DNA of 64,000 nt from a virus. The notes under the pieces were generated by a model that was given only the letters and a program-made list of their open reading frames with translations, did no database searches and was not told the origin of the DNA. Of the stretch, positions 41,050 to 49,330 are shown piece after piece; the stretch's first letter is position 1, and every line of letters starts with the position of its first letter. The DNA lies in IMG/VR virus record IMGVR_UViG_3300039308_000034, positions 16,752 through 80,751 of that record, one strand, 5' to 3'. Made by a program: the position numbers and the translations under genes.

Positions 41050-41514
41050 ATGCAAGCCAGAACCATCGACACAGCTTTTAACCTCGATCGCCCCGAACTG
41101 TATCACGAAAAAGCAATATTGCTTGATGCAATCACCGGAGACGACCCTTTTATCATTGTTCGGCAAGATAATAATCATGTCATTCAAGCAGGGCAGATTG
41201 AAGAAGTGTTTGGGATTCCGGCAACTTATTGGGTCGGTCAAGATCTAACTAGGTTTCACAGCAGCGACAATGGTAAGCCCTTTCCTAGTTTTGGCAGGAT
41301 GAGCTACTTGAACAGTGCAGGCAGACATCATTTATCTGATTTTGAGTTAATTACCAGAGGTGTGCAATTCAACACCCAAACTCAAGCGATCACGCCAAGT
41401 GAAAGGTCTTGGCAGATCGTGTGCGATATTTGGTTTTTAAATTTCTACTTCGGATTTCCTTGTCGATTGGTTGTGATTAAAAATGCTGTTCCAATGCCTT
41501 ACACACGCAAATAA
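41050..41514 (+). CDS. PAS-like domain protein, 154 aa
   Basis: Its central region (DDPFIIVRQDNNHVIQAGQIEEVFGIPATYWVGQDL) has the layout of a PAS-like sensor (strand, D-x-x-N turn, helix, WxG). It is paralogous to the next gene, sharing VRxDxN, AGxxxxxF, IPxxxW.G, VxDIxFLxxYFGxPxRL and a basic end. No output domain is present. Function unknown. The pair is expressed from the + strand, away from the terminase/chaperone operon. Confidence 0.5.
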   Translation: MQARTIDTAFNLDRPELYHEKAILLDAITGDDPFIIVRQDNNHVIQAGQIEEVFGIPATYWVGQDLTRFHSSDNGKPFPSFGRMSYLNSAGRHHLSDFELITRGVQFNTQTQAITPSERSWQIVCDIWFLNFYFGFPCRLVVIKNAVPMPYTRK

Positions 41515-41595
41515 AAATTTTTGGCTAATTTGCTTCTCTAGCTTGATGTAAGCGATTTACAATAATTTTGGTATTATCTTTTTAAGCCTGAGCCT

Positions 41596-42291
41596 ATGTT
41601 GCCCGAGATACCAAAATTTATTGCCGGGGTAGGATTACCAGAACTCTTACTTCCCTGCCAATTTTCTCGTAAGGGAAGCACTCTACAAATTAAAACCTCG
41701 CCTCAGTCAGCAGAGCAGTTATGGAGCTATTATTTGCTCCTGGCGCACAATGCAGTGTGCTATTTGGATTGGTGCAATGTGATTCAAATAGACGGGCATC
41801 CTGTTGTTTATAATTTCAATGTAAAAGAAACTATTCAACATGCAATGAACTTTGATTTGGTTGAAAGCGAATCGCCAGTTCGGGAAAAAGACATCCTGAT
41901 CATGGCAACCGCATCCAACAACAGCTTTGCAGTTGTTCGAGATGAAGACAATTGTGTTGTATGGGCAGGGGCAGGCGTTGTTCGATTTTCTCCAATTCCT
42001 TCTGGGCTTTGGAGCGGCTACAACATTACTCCTTTATGGCAGCAGGAAGACGATACCCCTGGAGAGATGCCAAAAGAACTGAAGCGAATGTATGGCTACA
42101 GAGATAAAGGGGATGTTTATATCCCTAATTTTGAATATGTTGCTTATACAGGGCAAATCGATCCTGATTCCAGGCAAATTGTTCCTAACCAAAAGTGCAA
42201 CTTTGTTGCCGATATTTTCTTTTTGAAGGAATACTTTGGCATCCCAAGCCGGTTGTCAATTACCAAGAAATGTGAGCCAGTCGCACTTTAA
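41596..42291 (+). CDS. PAS-like domain protein, 231 aa
   Basis: Paralogue of the preceding gene with an extra 75-residue N-terminus (LPELLLPCQFSRKGSTL ... LLLAHNAVCYLDWCNV). The core NSFAVVRDEDNCVVWAGAGVV followed by LWSGYNITPLW resembles a PAS fold, and it ends FVADIFFLKEYFGIPSRL. No catalytic motif is seen. GGCTAA lies 73 bases before the ATG. It overlaps the convergent gene at 42288 by four bases. Confidence 0.5.
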   Translation: MLPEIPKFIAGVGLPELLLPCQFSRKGSTLQIKTSPQSAEQLWSYYLLLAHNAVCYLDWCNVIQIDGHPVVYNFNVKETIQHAMNFDLVESESPVREKDILIMATASNNSFAVVRDEDNCVVWAGAGVVRFSPIPSGLWSGYNITPLWQQEDDTPGEMPKELKRMYGYRDKGDVYIPNFEYVAYTGQIDPDSRQIVPNQKCNFVADIFFLKEYFGIPSRLSITKKCEPVAL

Positions 42292-42590
42292 TTTAGCTGC
42301 TCAGGGTTCCTTAATAAGGAATCTTCGCACTCCTGTTGCTGAATTTCATACAGTTCATCTACGGTATAGCGATCGATCCGATCGGGTCTGTAGATTAGCT
42401 GGGAAAATTGCCCGAGCCATAGCATGTTGATCATCTCTCCACGCAAAACTGATTGGAGAATTTCAATTGGAATCCCATTGACCATCCCCAGTTCTAACGC
42501 CATATCGCAAAATCTTTGCTGATCATCCTGACTAGTGGAATCCAGCCCACGCGCCTTCATCTCTTGAACGACCAGACAGCGTAAAGACAT
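42288..42590 (-). CDS. Single-repeat XRE-like HTH protein, 100 aa
   Basis: One copy of a repeat of about 75 residues that appears three times in the next gene: QEMKARGLD ... QRFCDMALELGMVNGIPIEILQSVLRGEMINMLWLGQFSQLI. The helix pattern (short helix, GIPI turn, LxGxx, WLxQLAxxL) is like a degenerate XRE/Cro HTH. Six bases separate it from the larger gene, so it is probably a duplicated, co-expressed regulator. Confidence 0.55.
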   Translation of the reverse strand: MSLRCLVVQEMKARGLDSTSQDDQQRFCDMALELGMVNGIPIEILQSVLRGEMINMLWLGQFSQLIYRPDRIDRYTVDELYEIQQQECEDSLLRNPEQLN

Positions 42591-42596
42591 ATATTT

Positions 42597-43766
42597 TTAG
42601 ACGTTAGCAAGAGTCGTATCCAAACTCACACTCATAGAGATTAGCTGGTTGACATCAAAAGGCAAAATCTGTGAAAGTTGACCAAGCCATAACGTTTTAA
42701 TTGGCTTTCCTGCTAGGGCTGCCTCAAGATCTTTGACAGGGACGGCACGGCTCAGATTTAGTTCTTCTTTGAAAAGCCGTGAAAACTTTTTCACATCAGC
42801 CGAATCGGTTGGGTCAAGACCTCGCTTCTTAAATTCTTCCCACAAAGCTTTTGCTAGGGGAGTTTTGAATTCTGGCGTCTTAGGTTGGGGCTTAAACTGC
42901 AATTGATAGAGTTCTTTGCCTGTCTGCTTGAACAAAAGAGCTAGATCCTGAAGCTGCTCAACCTCAAGAACATCTCCCCGGAGGATTGCCTCGAAGACTT
43001 TGATTGGGATACCTTTCCCTTCCGGCGATTTTGTTAAATCTCGGAATTTCTTGATATCCATTCGGTTCTCTGGGCTAAGGCGGCGCAAAGCAAATTCACG
43101 CCTGAGCAGGGTAGCCACAGGAGTTACCCCCTCCGTTACTTGATATTCCTGGAGCTTTGCAAGCTCTAAAGGAGAATACAAACCGCCATCTTCATCTTTT
43201 AGAAACATGGCAAACTGCTCCAACCAATGAGCATCCACTGGGGAACCGTTTAAGGCTTGCTTCAGCACTTTCAAAGGGATTGCAGCTCCTTCCTCTTGAA
43301 GGATTTGCATTGTGAACTGGCGCTGTTGAGTTTCTTCCATGGGATCAAACCCTCGCTCCTCAATCTCTCGGTAGAGAACAGCTTGCAAATTCAATTCTGG
43401 CTCTGCCGTCCGCTCAGCTGATTTAGTTTTCCGCTGTGTTGCATAAAGCGATGCCATCGCCTCTCGTGACAAGTCTCCAGATTTAATCTGAGCCGATCGC
43501 TCCACCAAAAGAGCAGCAACTCGTTCCCAGAAAAAACTAACTGCTTCAGGGCAGATGAAGTGGGTCGATAGCAAAATTGCTTCTAAATTCGCCAGTCGGG
43601 AATCTGAGGTCCCAAGCTTGATATCTGAAAGTTTTCCGTTTGTGAGACCCGAAGCCAAATAACTGCGGCAGCCTGCCACAATATCCAAGCCGATCAAAGA
43701 AAACTCTTCTAGAGTTTCCTCTAATGCAAGGGAAAAGATTGTTCGTTGGCGGGTAGTTGTGCTCAT
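42597..43766 (-). CDS. Protein with three XRE-like repeats; candidate repressor
   Basis: 389 residues from ATG 43766. The N-terminal 120 residues are helical (FSLALEETLEEFSLIGLDIVAG). Three repeats follow at about 125-205, 210-290 and 295-385, each with REFxxRGLDP ... GIPIKVLEAxLxGxPV ... WLxQLAxxL, e.g. GKGIPIKVFEAILRGDVLE. The repeats resemble XRE HTH units, so the protein could bind extended DNA sites. It diverges from the XRE gene at 43928 across a palindromic operator, the layout of a lysogeny switch (inference). Confidence 0.55.
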   Translation of the reverse strand: MSTTTRQRTIFSLALEETLEEFSLIGLDIVAGCRSYLASGLTNGKLSDIKLGTSDSRLANLEAILLSTHFICPEAVSFFWERVAALLVERSAQIKSGDLSREAMASLYATQRKTKSAERTAEPELNLQAVLYREIEERGFDPMEETQQRQFTMQILQEEGAAIPLKVLKQALNGSPVDAHWLEQFAMFLKDEDGGLYSPLELAKLQEYQVTEGVTPVATLLRREFALRRLSPENRMDIKKFRDLTKSPEGKGIPIKVFEAILRGDVLEVEQLQDLALLFKQTGKELYQLQFKPQPKTPEFKTPLAKALWEEFKKRGLDPTDSADVKKFSRLFKEELNLSRAVPVKDLEAALAGKPIKTLWLGQLSQILPFDVNQLISMSVSLDTTLANV

Positions 43767-43871
43767 CAAACGCAAAATAAATCCTATCTTATGCCGATTT
43801 TACCGAATCTAGAGCCTTCAGGATTATTTTTTAGATAAACGTCGAAAAATTTAATCCCCACTGTAGCGCGG

Positions 43872-43898
43872 AGTAACATTTTACAGGCTAATGTTACT
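43872..43898. promoter_or_regulatory. Palindromic operator between divergent regulators
   Basis: Perfect AGTAACATT-N9-AATGTTACT (43872-43880 and 43890-43898). The word ATTTTACAGGCTAA inside it recurs inverted at 47628-47641, just before the gene at 47645. It is a probable binding site for one of the two HTH regulators. Confidence 0.6.
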
Positions 43899-43927
43899 AT
43901 TTTAAGGAAAAGAAGAAGCATAAACTT

Positions 43928-44200
43928 GTGTTGCGCTATCAAGATCTCCGCTGGGGAAGCATTTCACTGTTGGCAGAGTTAACTGGCTATTATCCTAGCC
44001 AATTTTCCGCATGGATTAACCAACCAGATGCCCAAATGTCGATCGCAACGTTAGACCACATTAGCGAGATGACAGGGGTGCCATTTGACGAGGTGAGACG
44101 TGCTTTTCGAGAGCGCAGACAACAGGCTCAGCTTGAACAAAAGGTAAACCGGAGGCTGCGTAACGCTTTAAAAAAAACAACTCGAAAGGTAGCTGTATAG
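43928..44200 (+). CDS. XRE/Cro-type HTH regulator, 90 aa
   Basis: Residues about 8-60 form a Cro/cI-like HTH: WGSISLLAELTGYYPSQFSAWIN ... MSIATLDHISEMTGVPFDEVRRAF. The basic tail (RRLRNALKKTTRKV) would help DNA binding. GTG 43928 is the start, with the purine-rich GGAAAAGAAGAAG upstream. It is divergent from the multi-HTH gene and lies just before the replication genes, the position of a Cro-like control protein (inference). Confidence 0.7.
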   Translation: MLRYQDLRWGSISLLAELTGYYPSQFSAWINQPDAQMSIATLDHISEMTGVPFDEVRRAFRERRQQAQLEQKVNRRLRNALKKTTRKVAV

Positions 44201-44217
44201 CATCTCTATAAAAACTT

Positions 44218-44242
44218 GGTTCGGAAGTGCCTCCTCCGAACC
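44218..44242. promoter_or_regulatory. Hairpin upstream of the replication genes
   Basis: GGTTCGGA-N9-TCCGAACC, perfect eight-base arms, 18 bases after the XRE stop. The arm equals the first half of the 28-bp repeat family. It could be a terminator core or a half-site pair. There is no U-tract. Confidence 0.5.
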
Positions 44243-44273
44243 TACAAATAATTATCCAAATCTGAGGGAAATT

Positions 44274-44363
44274 ATGAACGAAGTTAAAAGATTTAGCAAG
44301 CTTTTCCCGCAGCAAGCTTGCTCCTTCCTAAGCTCTACACAACAGGGAGGCGGAGTATGGTAG
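44274..44363 (+). CDS. Leader peptide overlapping the initiator start, 29 aa
   Basis: A short frame reading MNEVKRFSKLFPQQACSFLS ... GGGVW, with GAGGGA five bases before its ATG. Its stop (44361-44363) lies over the initiator ATG (44357), giving tight coupling. An inverted repeat, AGCAAGCTT-N10-AAGCTTGCT (44295-44322), lies inside it. Leader peptides of this layout control initiator synthesis in several plasmids. Here it is an inference from position. Confidence 0.45.
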   Translation: MNEVKRFSKLFPQQACSFLSSTQQGGGVW

Positions 44364-46060
44364 CGGCTAGTCATCTAAACATTGTGCCACTCCAAAGAAA
44401 ACGTACTCCCGACATTCCAACTGCTTTTGAGATGGGATTGCTAGGCATAGGTACTGTTGCCTTTCGGATTTTCTACGATTTGAGAGAACTCGCCAAGCCT
44501 ATGGTCGATCGCCAGGGGCAAGAACGGCTAGGGATAAAAATTGGCTTGGCTGCAATTGCTAAACGCTGTATTCTGCCCGATCGCCCGAATGCCTCTGCTG
44601 CTGTTCTCCGGCGCGCAGTTTTTCATGGCATTGCTGAGATTGAAGCCTGTGGTTTAATCCACATCGAAAAATCAACTACTGCCTCTAAAGAAGCAAATTG
44701 CTATTTTTTCTCAGAACGAACTGAGTGGTGCAAACGTCCAGAGAACTTTGCTTCCAGCAATATCCGCCAGGGGCGACCCAAGGGGATAACCAAGAAGAAA
44801 ACTAGATCTTCAGATGATCTACTGCAAAATTCGAGCTTGCCCCCTAGATCACCCGAAGATCTAGTGCAAATTAACGATTTAGAAGCTAGATCTTCGGATG
44901 ATCTAGTCGTGCAAAATGGACGAAACCCGCATTCTTCCGTTGAGAGTCTACAAAAAATCTCTGAAGCTAGATCTTCGGATGATCACTTTAAATATGTATA
45001 TGTAGATCAGGATGTAGAAGTAACTAAAGATCTTGATTTAAACCAGAGTATTGAAGAAAGAAATACTTTATTGCGTAGACTCAGCGCGATCGACGCCTCT
45101 ACTGGCTCTATACCAGTTGAACTACCTTCAAACGTTGAGTTGCATTTCAACCCTGAATTAATTTCACCTGTTCAGCCCAATACTGTAGAGCCACAAAGCC
45201 GATCGGCTCAGACTCTTTCTGGCGGGACGAATTCTACGAAGGTGAAAAAAACAAAACGACAGATAGACAAGGAGAAATATCTCCTACCGGATACAGGGGT
45301 CAATAAGGTCGCCGCACTGCCCAATGTTTCGCCGGAAGGGGTTGCTATTTTTGAAGCCTGGTTTCCCCAGTGGAAGGAGCGCTATCGATCGGTGCGAAAC
45401 CGCTATGCGGATCAGACAATGGCAGCGATTCACTTCGCTCGGATGGTTCAGATCCAATTGGAGGAGGGGGAGTTTGATTCCGAAGCGGAACTCTATCAAG
45501 CGTTCTGGGAGCGGTGTTTGGTCTGGAACAAGCAGACGGATGACAAAATTCTACGGGGCGATCGGTGTATCGAGATGCCTGACGTAGATGGGTTTTTATT
45601 GGGCAGGCATGGCGGTGAACCCTACTGGAAGCCCTGTATCCCCGAATCAGAGCCGCCAATCCCGCATGCTGAGCGATTTACTGCCGTTTGGCAGCAAGCT
45701 TACGCCGAGTACCTTTCCTTGCAGCAGGGAGGCTGTGATGTGTCGCCCGGTTCCCATGATGAGGCAAAACGAGTTTGGGCAATGCTCTACGTCGATGAAC
45801 CACCTTGTGACATTGAAGCATTGATCAAGTTTTATTTTCAGCACAAACGTGAGCGGCTGGGCCGGAGCGGCAATATTGCAATTAGCAAATTCAGTAATTT
45901 GATTCGCCCTGAAAGTCTGAAGTATGTGCGGGATGTTATGCATCAAAAGCAACCAAGTGAGTCCAACGAGGCAAGACCCAAAACAGAATCTGAGCTGATG
46001 TTAGAAGCCGCATTGGAGGAACTGCGAAAACAGCCGATCGGAGGTGTAACTTATGGTTAA
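44357..46060 (+). CDS. Candidate replication initiator / replisome organizer
   Basis: 567 residues from ATG 44357 (GGAGG upstream). The N-terminal 120 residues look like a winged-helix initiator domain (FEMGLLGIGTVAFRIFYDLRELA, IGLAAIAKRC, AVLRRAVFHGIAEIEACGLIHI). Residues about 145-210 are the 14-residue repeats encoded by the iterons at 44803-44984. The C-terminal 270 residues (VAIFEAWFPQWKERYRS ... DIEALIKFYFQHKRERL) would bind the helicase. dnaB starts in an eight-base overlap. The arrangement matches lambda O with origin repeats inside the gene. Function is inferred from context and layout. Confidence 0.65.
   Translation: MVAASHLNIVPLQRKRTPDIPTAFEMGLLGIGTVAFRIFYDLRELAKPMVDRQGQERLGIKIGLAAIAKRCILPDRPNASAAVLRRAVFHGIAEIEACGLIHIEKSTTASKEANCYFFSERTEWCKRPENFASSNIRQGRPKGITKKKTRSSDDLLQNSSLPPRSPEDLVQINDLEARSSDDLVVQNGRNPHSSVESLQKISEARSSDDHFKYVYVDQDVEVTKDLDLNQSIEERNTLLRRLSAIDASTGSIPVELPSNVELHFNPELISPVQPNTVEPQSRSAQTLSGGTNSTKVKKTKRQIDKEKYLLPDTGVNKVAALPNVSPEGVAIFEAWFPQWKERYRSVRNRYADQTMAAIHFARMVQIQLEEGEFDSEAELYQAFWERCLVWNKQTDDKILRGDRCIEMPDVDGFLLGRHGGEPYWKPCIPESEPPIPHAERFTAVWQQAYAEYLSLQQGGCDVSPGSHDEAKRVWAMLYVDEPPCDIEALIKFYFQHKRERLGRSGNIAISKFSNLIRPESLKYVRDVMHQKQPSESNEARPKTESELMLEAALEELRKQPIGGVTYG
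44803..44984. repeat. Iteron array, 42-bp phase, inside the initiator gene (candidate origin)
   Basis: TAGATC-N7-GATCTA units begin at 44803, 44845 (inverted), 44887 and 44968 (last bases changed), with a degenerate unit near 44929. The spacing is 42 bp, four helical turns, with one step of 39. Two further units lie at 92 and 134. Replication origins of the lambda type have such arrays inside the initiator gene. Confidence 0.75.
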
Positions 46061-47411
46061 TTCTGCCAAGGTCGTTTCTTTCTCAGGCGATCGAGATTTA
46101 CTGCCACCCCACAACATCGACGTTGAAGAAGTCATTTTAGGGGGAATTCTTCTTGATCCTGTAGCGATCGAACGAGTGCAAGACATTCTGCTTCCTGAAG
46201 CCTTTTATATCTCTGCTCATCAGGAGATTTTTAGAGCCGCGTTAAGCCTGAACAATCAGGGAAAAAACCCGGACATTATGCAGGTTGCAACCTGGTTACA
46301 TGATCACGGGTTGCTCGAAAAAATCGGCGGGCAAGCTCGCCTGGCAGATTTGATGGGAAGCGTGGTATCTGCGGTCAACATTGACCAATATGCTGCGCTC
46401 TTGATGGACAAATACACTCGCAGGCGGCTGATCGAGGTTAGCCATGAAATTCAGTCCATTGCCTATGATGGAACACAACCAGTCGAGCAAATACTCGATC
46501 TATCTGAGCAAAAGCTTTATGCCGTAAATCAATCTCTTAACACGGCTCAACTCTCGGCAACACCGGTTGGAGAGATTTGCGATGAACTCTATATCGATTT
46601 AGAAGCAGGATTTTACCCAGGGCTAACAACGGGACATCTAGATTTCGATGCGCTAACTGGTGGATATTTCCCTGGAGAGTTAACGGTTGCAGCTGGTGCA
46701 ACCAGTATGGGGAAATCGCATTACGGTACTGCTCTCAGTTATGCCATTGCTGCAAGACATCGACTGCCAACAGTTATTTTTACTTGTGAAATGCCGAAAA
46801 AGCAATACACTGAAAGGCTTTTGGCACATGTCACGCTTGTGAACTCGATGAAAATCCGATTTCGGCAAATTCCCCAAGACGACAGAGCGACTTGGGAAAA
46901 GATTTTGCAAGGCAGCAATCATTTGGCTGAGCAGCCCATTTACATCTATGACTGCTCCAACCCCAGCTACACCCAGATGCGATCAATTCTGCGCCGGGTT
47001 CCGGCTCCCAACGGAATTGGGTTAGTGGTGCTGGACTATTTACAACTCCTGCAAGGTCAGGAGGACAAAGAAAATCGCGCCCGCGAACTCAACCGGATTA
47101 CCTGGGGCTGTAAGCAGATTGCGATGGAATTTAATACCTCCTTTCTGGCACTCTCCCAAATCCGTCGAGATGTTTCAACCCGTGCCAACAAACGCCCCAC
47201 TCTCGACGACTTGTATGAGTCCGGAGCGATCGCCAACCACAGCGATCGAGTCATGTTTTTCTACCGGGACGACTACTACAATCCCGATTCTTCTGACAGG
47301 GGAATCATTGAATTGATTGTGGCAAAGGTTCGCGCAGGTGCAACCGGAACCTGCAAAATGCTGTTCGATCCCACAACCAGTAGATTTTTGAACGTCAAAA
47401 CCTATGGCTAA
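46053..47411 (+). CDS. dnaB: Replicative DNA helicase DnaB
   Basis: 452 residues, standard DnaB length. The N-terminal domain is clear (PPHNIDVEEVILGGILLDP, FYISAHQEIFRAALSL). The ATPase core has Walker A GATSMGKS, Walker B GIGLVVLDYLQLL, the SQIRRDVSTRANKRPTLDDLYESGAIANHSDRVMFFYRDDYY segment, and the C-terminal IVAKVRAGATGTC. It would form the hexameric fork helicase. It is co-translated with the initiator (eight-base overlap), the classic organizer-helicase pair of phage replication modules. Confidence 0.95.
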   Translation: MVNSAKVVSFSGDRDLLPPHNIDVEEVILGGILLDPVAIERVQDILLPEAFYISAHQEIFRAALSLNNQGKNPDIMQVATWLHDHGLLEKIGGQARLADLMGSVVSAVNIDQYAALLMDKYTRRRLIEVSHEIQSIAYDGTQPVEQILDLSEQKLYAVNQSLNTAQLSATPVGEICDELYIDLEAGFYPGLTTGHLDFDALTGGYFPGELTVAAGATSMGKSHYGTALSYAIAARHRLPTVIFTCEMPKKQYTERLLAHVTLVNSMKIRFRQIPQDDRATWEKILQGSNHLAEQPIYIYDCSNPSYTQMRSILRRVPAPNGIGLVVLDYLQLLQGQEDKENRARELNRITWGCKQIAMEFNTSFLALSQIRRDVSTRANKRPTLDDLYESGAIANHSDRVMFFYRDDYYNPDSSDRGIIELIVAKVRAGATGTCKMLFDPTTSRFLNVKTYG

Positions 47412-47571
47412 CACTTCCTGTGCCTGGTGTACCAATCCCGTTTCATTGTCAGATTCAATTTCACTGAATGGTAAGCGGATGCCGTTTTTCTATCACAAGA
47501 ATTGCTTCAACGAGTATGAGGTATGGTTTCGTCGCACTGCCAATCGTCGCTGCAATCCGCTTTCTCGTTAG
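47404..47571 (+). CDS. Small zinc-finger protein, 55 aa
   Basis: Reads MANTSCAWCTNPVSLS ... NGKRMPFFYHKNCFNEYEVW, with Cys6, Cys9, His31 and Cys34 placed as in TRASH/MYM-like small zinc fingers, and a basic tail (WFRRTANRR). ATG 47404 overlaps the dnaB stop by eight bases, so it is a third member of the replication operon. A role in DNA or protein binding at the fork is inferred. Confidence 0.65.
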   Translation: MANTSCAWCTNPVSLSDSISLNGKRMPFFYHKNCFNEYEVWFRRTANRRCNPLSR

Positions 47572-47644
47572 TTGCGTTTTATTGCAAAGAAGCAATTAAA
47601 GCAGTCAAAAAGGTTAAAAGTTTTATGTTAGCCTGTAAAATTTA

Positions 47645-47923
47645 ATGCAATTGGAAGCTCTCATTCAGGTAGAATCCCGCTGTCTTCAGTCTGCTCTCAA
47701 TACCGCCGGATTTGCACTGCAACCTTTTCAAAGTGGTTGCTATGGACTTCGCATCGTTTCGGGGAGACATAGCCTCTATGCGGTCGTCTTCCTGCCCAAT
47801 CCGGTCTTTGATTGGGTTGTTCTACCTCGGATGGCAGCTCGATCGCCACAGTATCAGGCGATCGAACAAATCGTTAATTCTACTTTGAGGAAAAGCAATG
47901 CAGGTTTTTGCAAGTCAGCTTAA
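47645..47923 (+). CDS. Hypothetical protein, 92 aa
   Basis: Not recognised. Strand-rich protein (CYGLRIVSGRHSLYAVVFLP, then FDWVVLP) with an N-terminal helix. The ATG at 47645 has no ribosome site and follows a 14-base word, ATTTTACAGGCTAA in reverse, shared with the switch operator at 43.88 kb. The next small gene overlaps its end by 26 bases. Confidence 0.5.
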   Translation: MQLEALIQVESRCLQSALNTAGFALQPFQSGCYGLRIVSGRHSLYAVVFLPNPVFDWVVLPRMAARSPQYQAIEQIVNSTLRKSNAGFCKSA

Positions 47924-48107
47924 AGAGCATGACGTGATTCGCTATGGTTCTGGTAGCACGATACAAAGTTTTGAGGTTGTTAATGTTCGTCCCGGGCAGA
48001 TGGGGGTAAACCTGTGGCTGCGACCTGTCAATCAAAAGCTAACCCAGGAAGTTTTTCTACTCAATACGCGCAAGGTGGAGCAGCTGCGATCGGCGACAAT
48101 TGTTTAG
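47898..48107 (+). CDS. Hypothetical protein, 69 aa
   Basis: Not recognised. A small beta-rich protein (HDVIRYGSGSTIQSFEVVNVRP, then GVNLWLRPV) that could be an SH3-like barrel. GAGGAAAAGC precedes the ATG. The 28-bp repeat C starts two bases after its stop codon. Overlaps the previous gene by 26 bases, so they are co-translated. Confidence 0.5.
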   Translation: MQVFASQLKEHDVIRYGSGSTIQSFEVVNVRPGQMGVNLWLRPVNQKLTQEVFLLNTRKVEQLRSATIV

Positions 48108-48108
48108 C

Positions 48109-48137
48109 GGTTCGGACGGTAAAACAAAAAGCGTTTT
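48109..48137 (+). repeat. 28-bp repeat family, single copy C
   Basis: GGTTCGGACGGT ... AAAAGCGTTTT in the leader before the gene at 48233, directly after a stop codon. Single copy with no inverted partner close by. Confidence 0.65.
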
Positions 48138-48153
48138 ATCTTTTAAGGGAATC

Positions 48154-48209
48154 GGCTAAGATAAAAGCAGGCAAAAAATTAGGGAGAAGCGTTGCAACCG
48201 CGACTCCCT
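48154..48209 (+). promoter_or_regulatory. Promoter-like word and hairpin in a leader
   Basis: GGCTAAGATAAAAGC at 48154-48168 is nearly identical to 50768-50782. A weak AGGGAG-N17-CTCCCT hairpin follows at 48181-48209, before the ATG at 48233. The same order (promoter word, hairpin, ATG) recurs at other structural genes. Confidence 0.45.
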
Positions 48210-48232
48210 CTTGCAAAAAATACAATTCAACC

Positions 48233-49330
48233 ATGATCTTAGCACCTTTCACGGCTCCTGCGGCGCAGGATATTAGCCGTTACTCTGAGTTATCAGATTT
48301 TGCTGCCCTTGCTGAGGCTCCCCTTGAAGAACAATTAGCCTGGGCTTGTTTCCGACTCAACGTGCTGGAGTCGCAAGCTTATGACTTGAAGAAGGATTTA
48401 ACCAATCCTCGGCGAGCCCACCTGGCACAGCCCAAGCTTGAGCACACATTGGCAGAGCAAAGACAACTGCGGGAAGCAATCCAAGCAAGTTGCCCCAGAA
48501 TCGCGGTCTACCAAACGCATCAACACAGTTGGCAGTGGCGCGAAATTCCAGAATTTAGGATTGGTGATCGAGTGAAAGTCCTCTGGGCAGAACCAGGGAT
48601 GGAAGCTGATATTGGACGGGTTGGTACGGTAGGAGAAGGAGGAGTTGATCGACGGCTGCGAGTTTGGCTAGACATTGATGCCTTGGGACGGCTCCTTCTC
48701 CCAGAACAGCTCCAGGCTTTTAGAACCAATCGCCATACTCAGAAGCTCGATAATCTACAAGCCAAATTAGAGGACCTGCAAGCCCAGCGTGACGCAATAC
48801 TGGCGCAAGGAGAAGTCCAGCCTGGCTGCTGGCTCACGATGTATCCAACAACCAAGGGCTCTGGCAAAAAGTGCGGCAACACTGATGGAGGATACGCCTT
48901 CTGGTGCTGGCAACAAAATGGCAAAACCAAAAAGAAAGCCATTCAGCCAAATGAACTAGGGCACTATGAAAACATCCATAATCGCACTAAGAAACTGAAA
49001 GCGGTTAATCAGGCGATCGCCCGCATTGAGAAACAGATTGATGCTTGTGTATCTGTTTGTGCAGGCAGCAAAATTTCTTATAAGCCAGATACAACAGGCA
49101 AATCGATCGGGCAATATGACTGGTACGATTCCCGAGACCAATATCCTTTTGGGAACTATCCCCACCGCACATTTAATATCACCGTGTTTCAGTGGCAGGC
49201 AGCTGCAAAGGGAGGCTTAAAGCGTGGCAAGACGATCGCTAAGCATCGACTTAGCATTGATGCCAGCCCTGCAGAAATTGAGCAGGCGCGCCAGTGGGCG
49301 ATTGAGGAAGTGAGAAAGCTAGATGGTTGA
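48233..49330 (+). CDS. Hypothetical protein with coiled coils, 365 aa
   Basis: Not recognised. ATG 48233 is chosen over the 48014 frame because the latter would run through the previous gene. Two coiled-coil stretches (QKLDNLQAKLEDLQAQRDAIL and KLKAVNQAIARIEKQIDA) flank a Trp/Gly-rich part (CGNTDGGYAFWCWQQNGKTKKK). FRIGDRVKVLWAEPGMEADIG looks like a KOW/SH3-type barrel near residue 105. A nucleic-acid-binding role is possible. It overlaps the next gene by eight bases. Confidence 0.55.
   Translation: MILAPFTAPAAQDISRYSELSDFAALAEAPLEEQLAWACFRLNVLESQAYDLKKDLTNPRRAHLAQPKLEHTLAEQRQLREAIQASCPRIAVYQTHQHSWQWREIPEFRIGDRVKVLWAEPGMEADIGRVGTVGEGGVDRRLRVWLDIDALGRLLLPEQLQAFRTNRHTQKLDNLQAKLEDLQAQRDAILAQGEVQPGCWLTMYPTTKGSGKKCGNTDGGYAFWCWQQNGKTKKKAIQPNELGHYENIHNRTKKLKAVNQAIARIEKQIDACVSVCAGSKISYKPDTTGKSIGQYDWYDSRDQYPFGNYPHRTFNITVFQWQAAAKGGLKRGKTIAKHRLSIDASPAEIEQARQWAIEEVRKLDG

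Noticed and set aside
41050-42291. Toxin-antitoxin pair
   Set aside because: The two genes are paralogues of each other and neither shows toxin or antitoxin motifs.
47628-47641. Second operator for the lysogeny switch
   Set aside because: Only 14 bases are shared with 43.88 kb and there is no palindrome. Matches of this length are expected by chance in a window this size.
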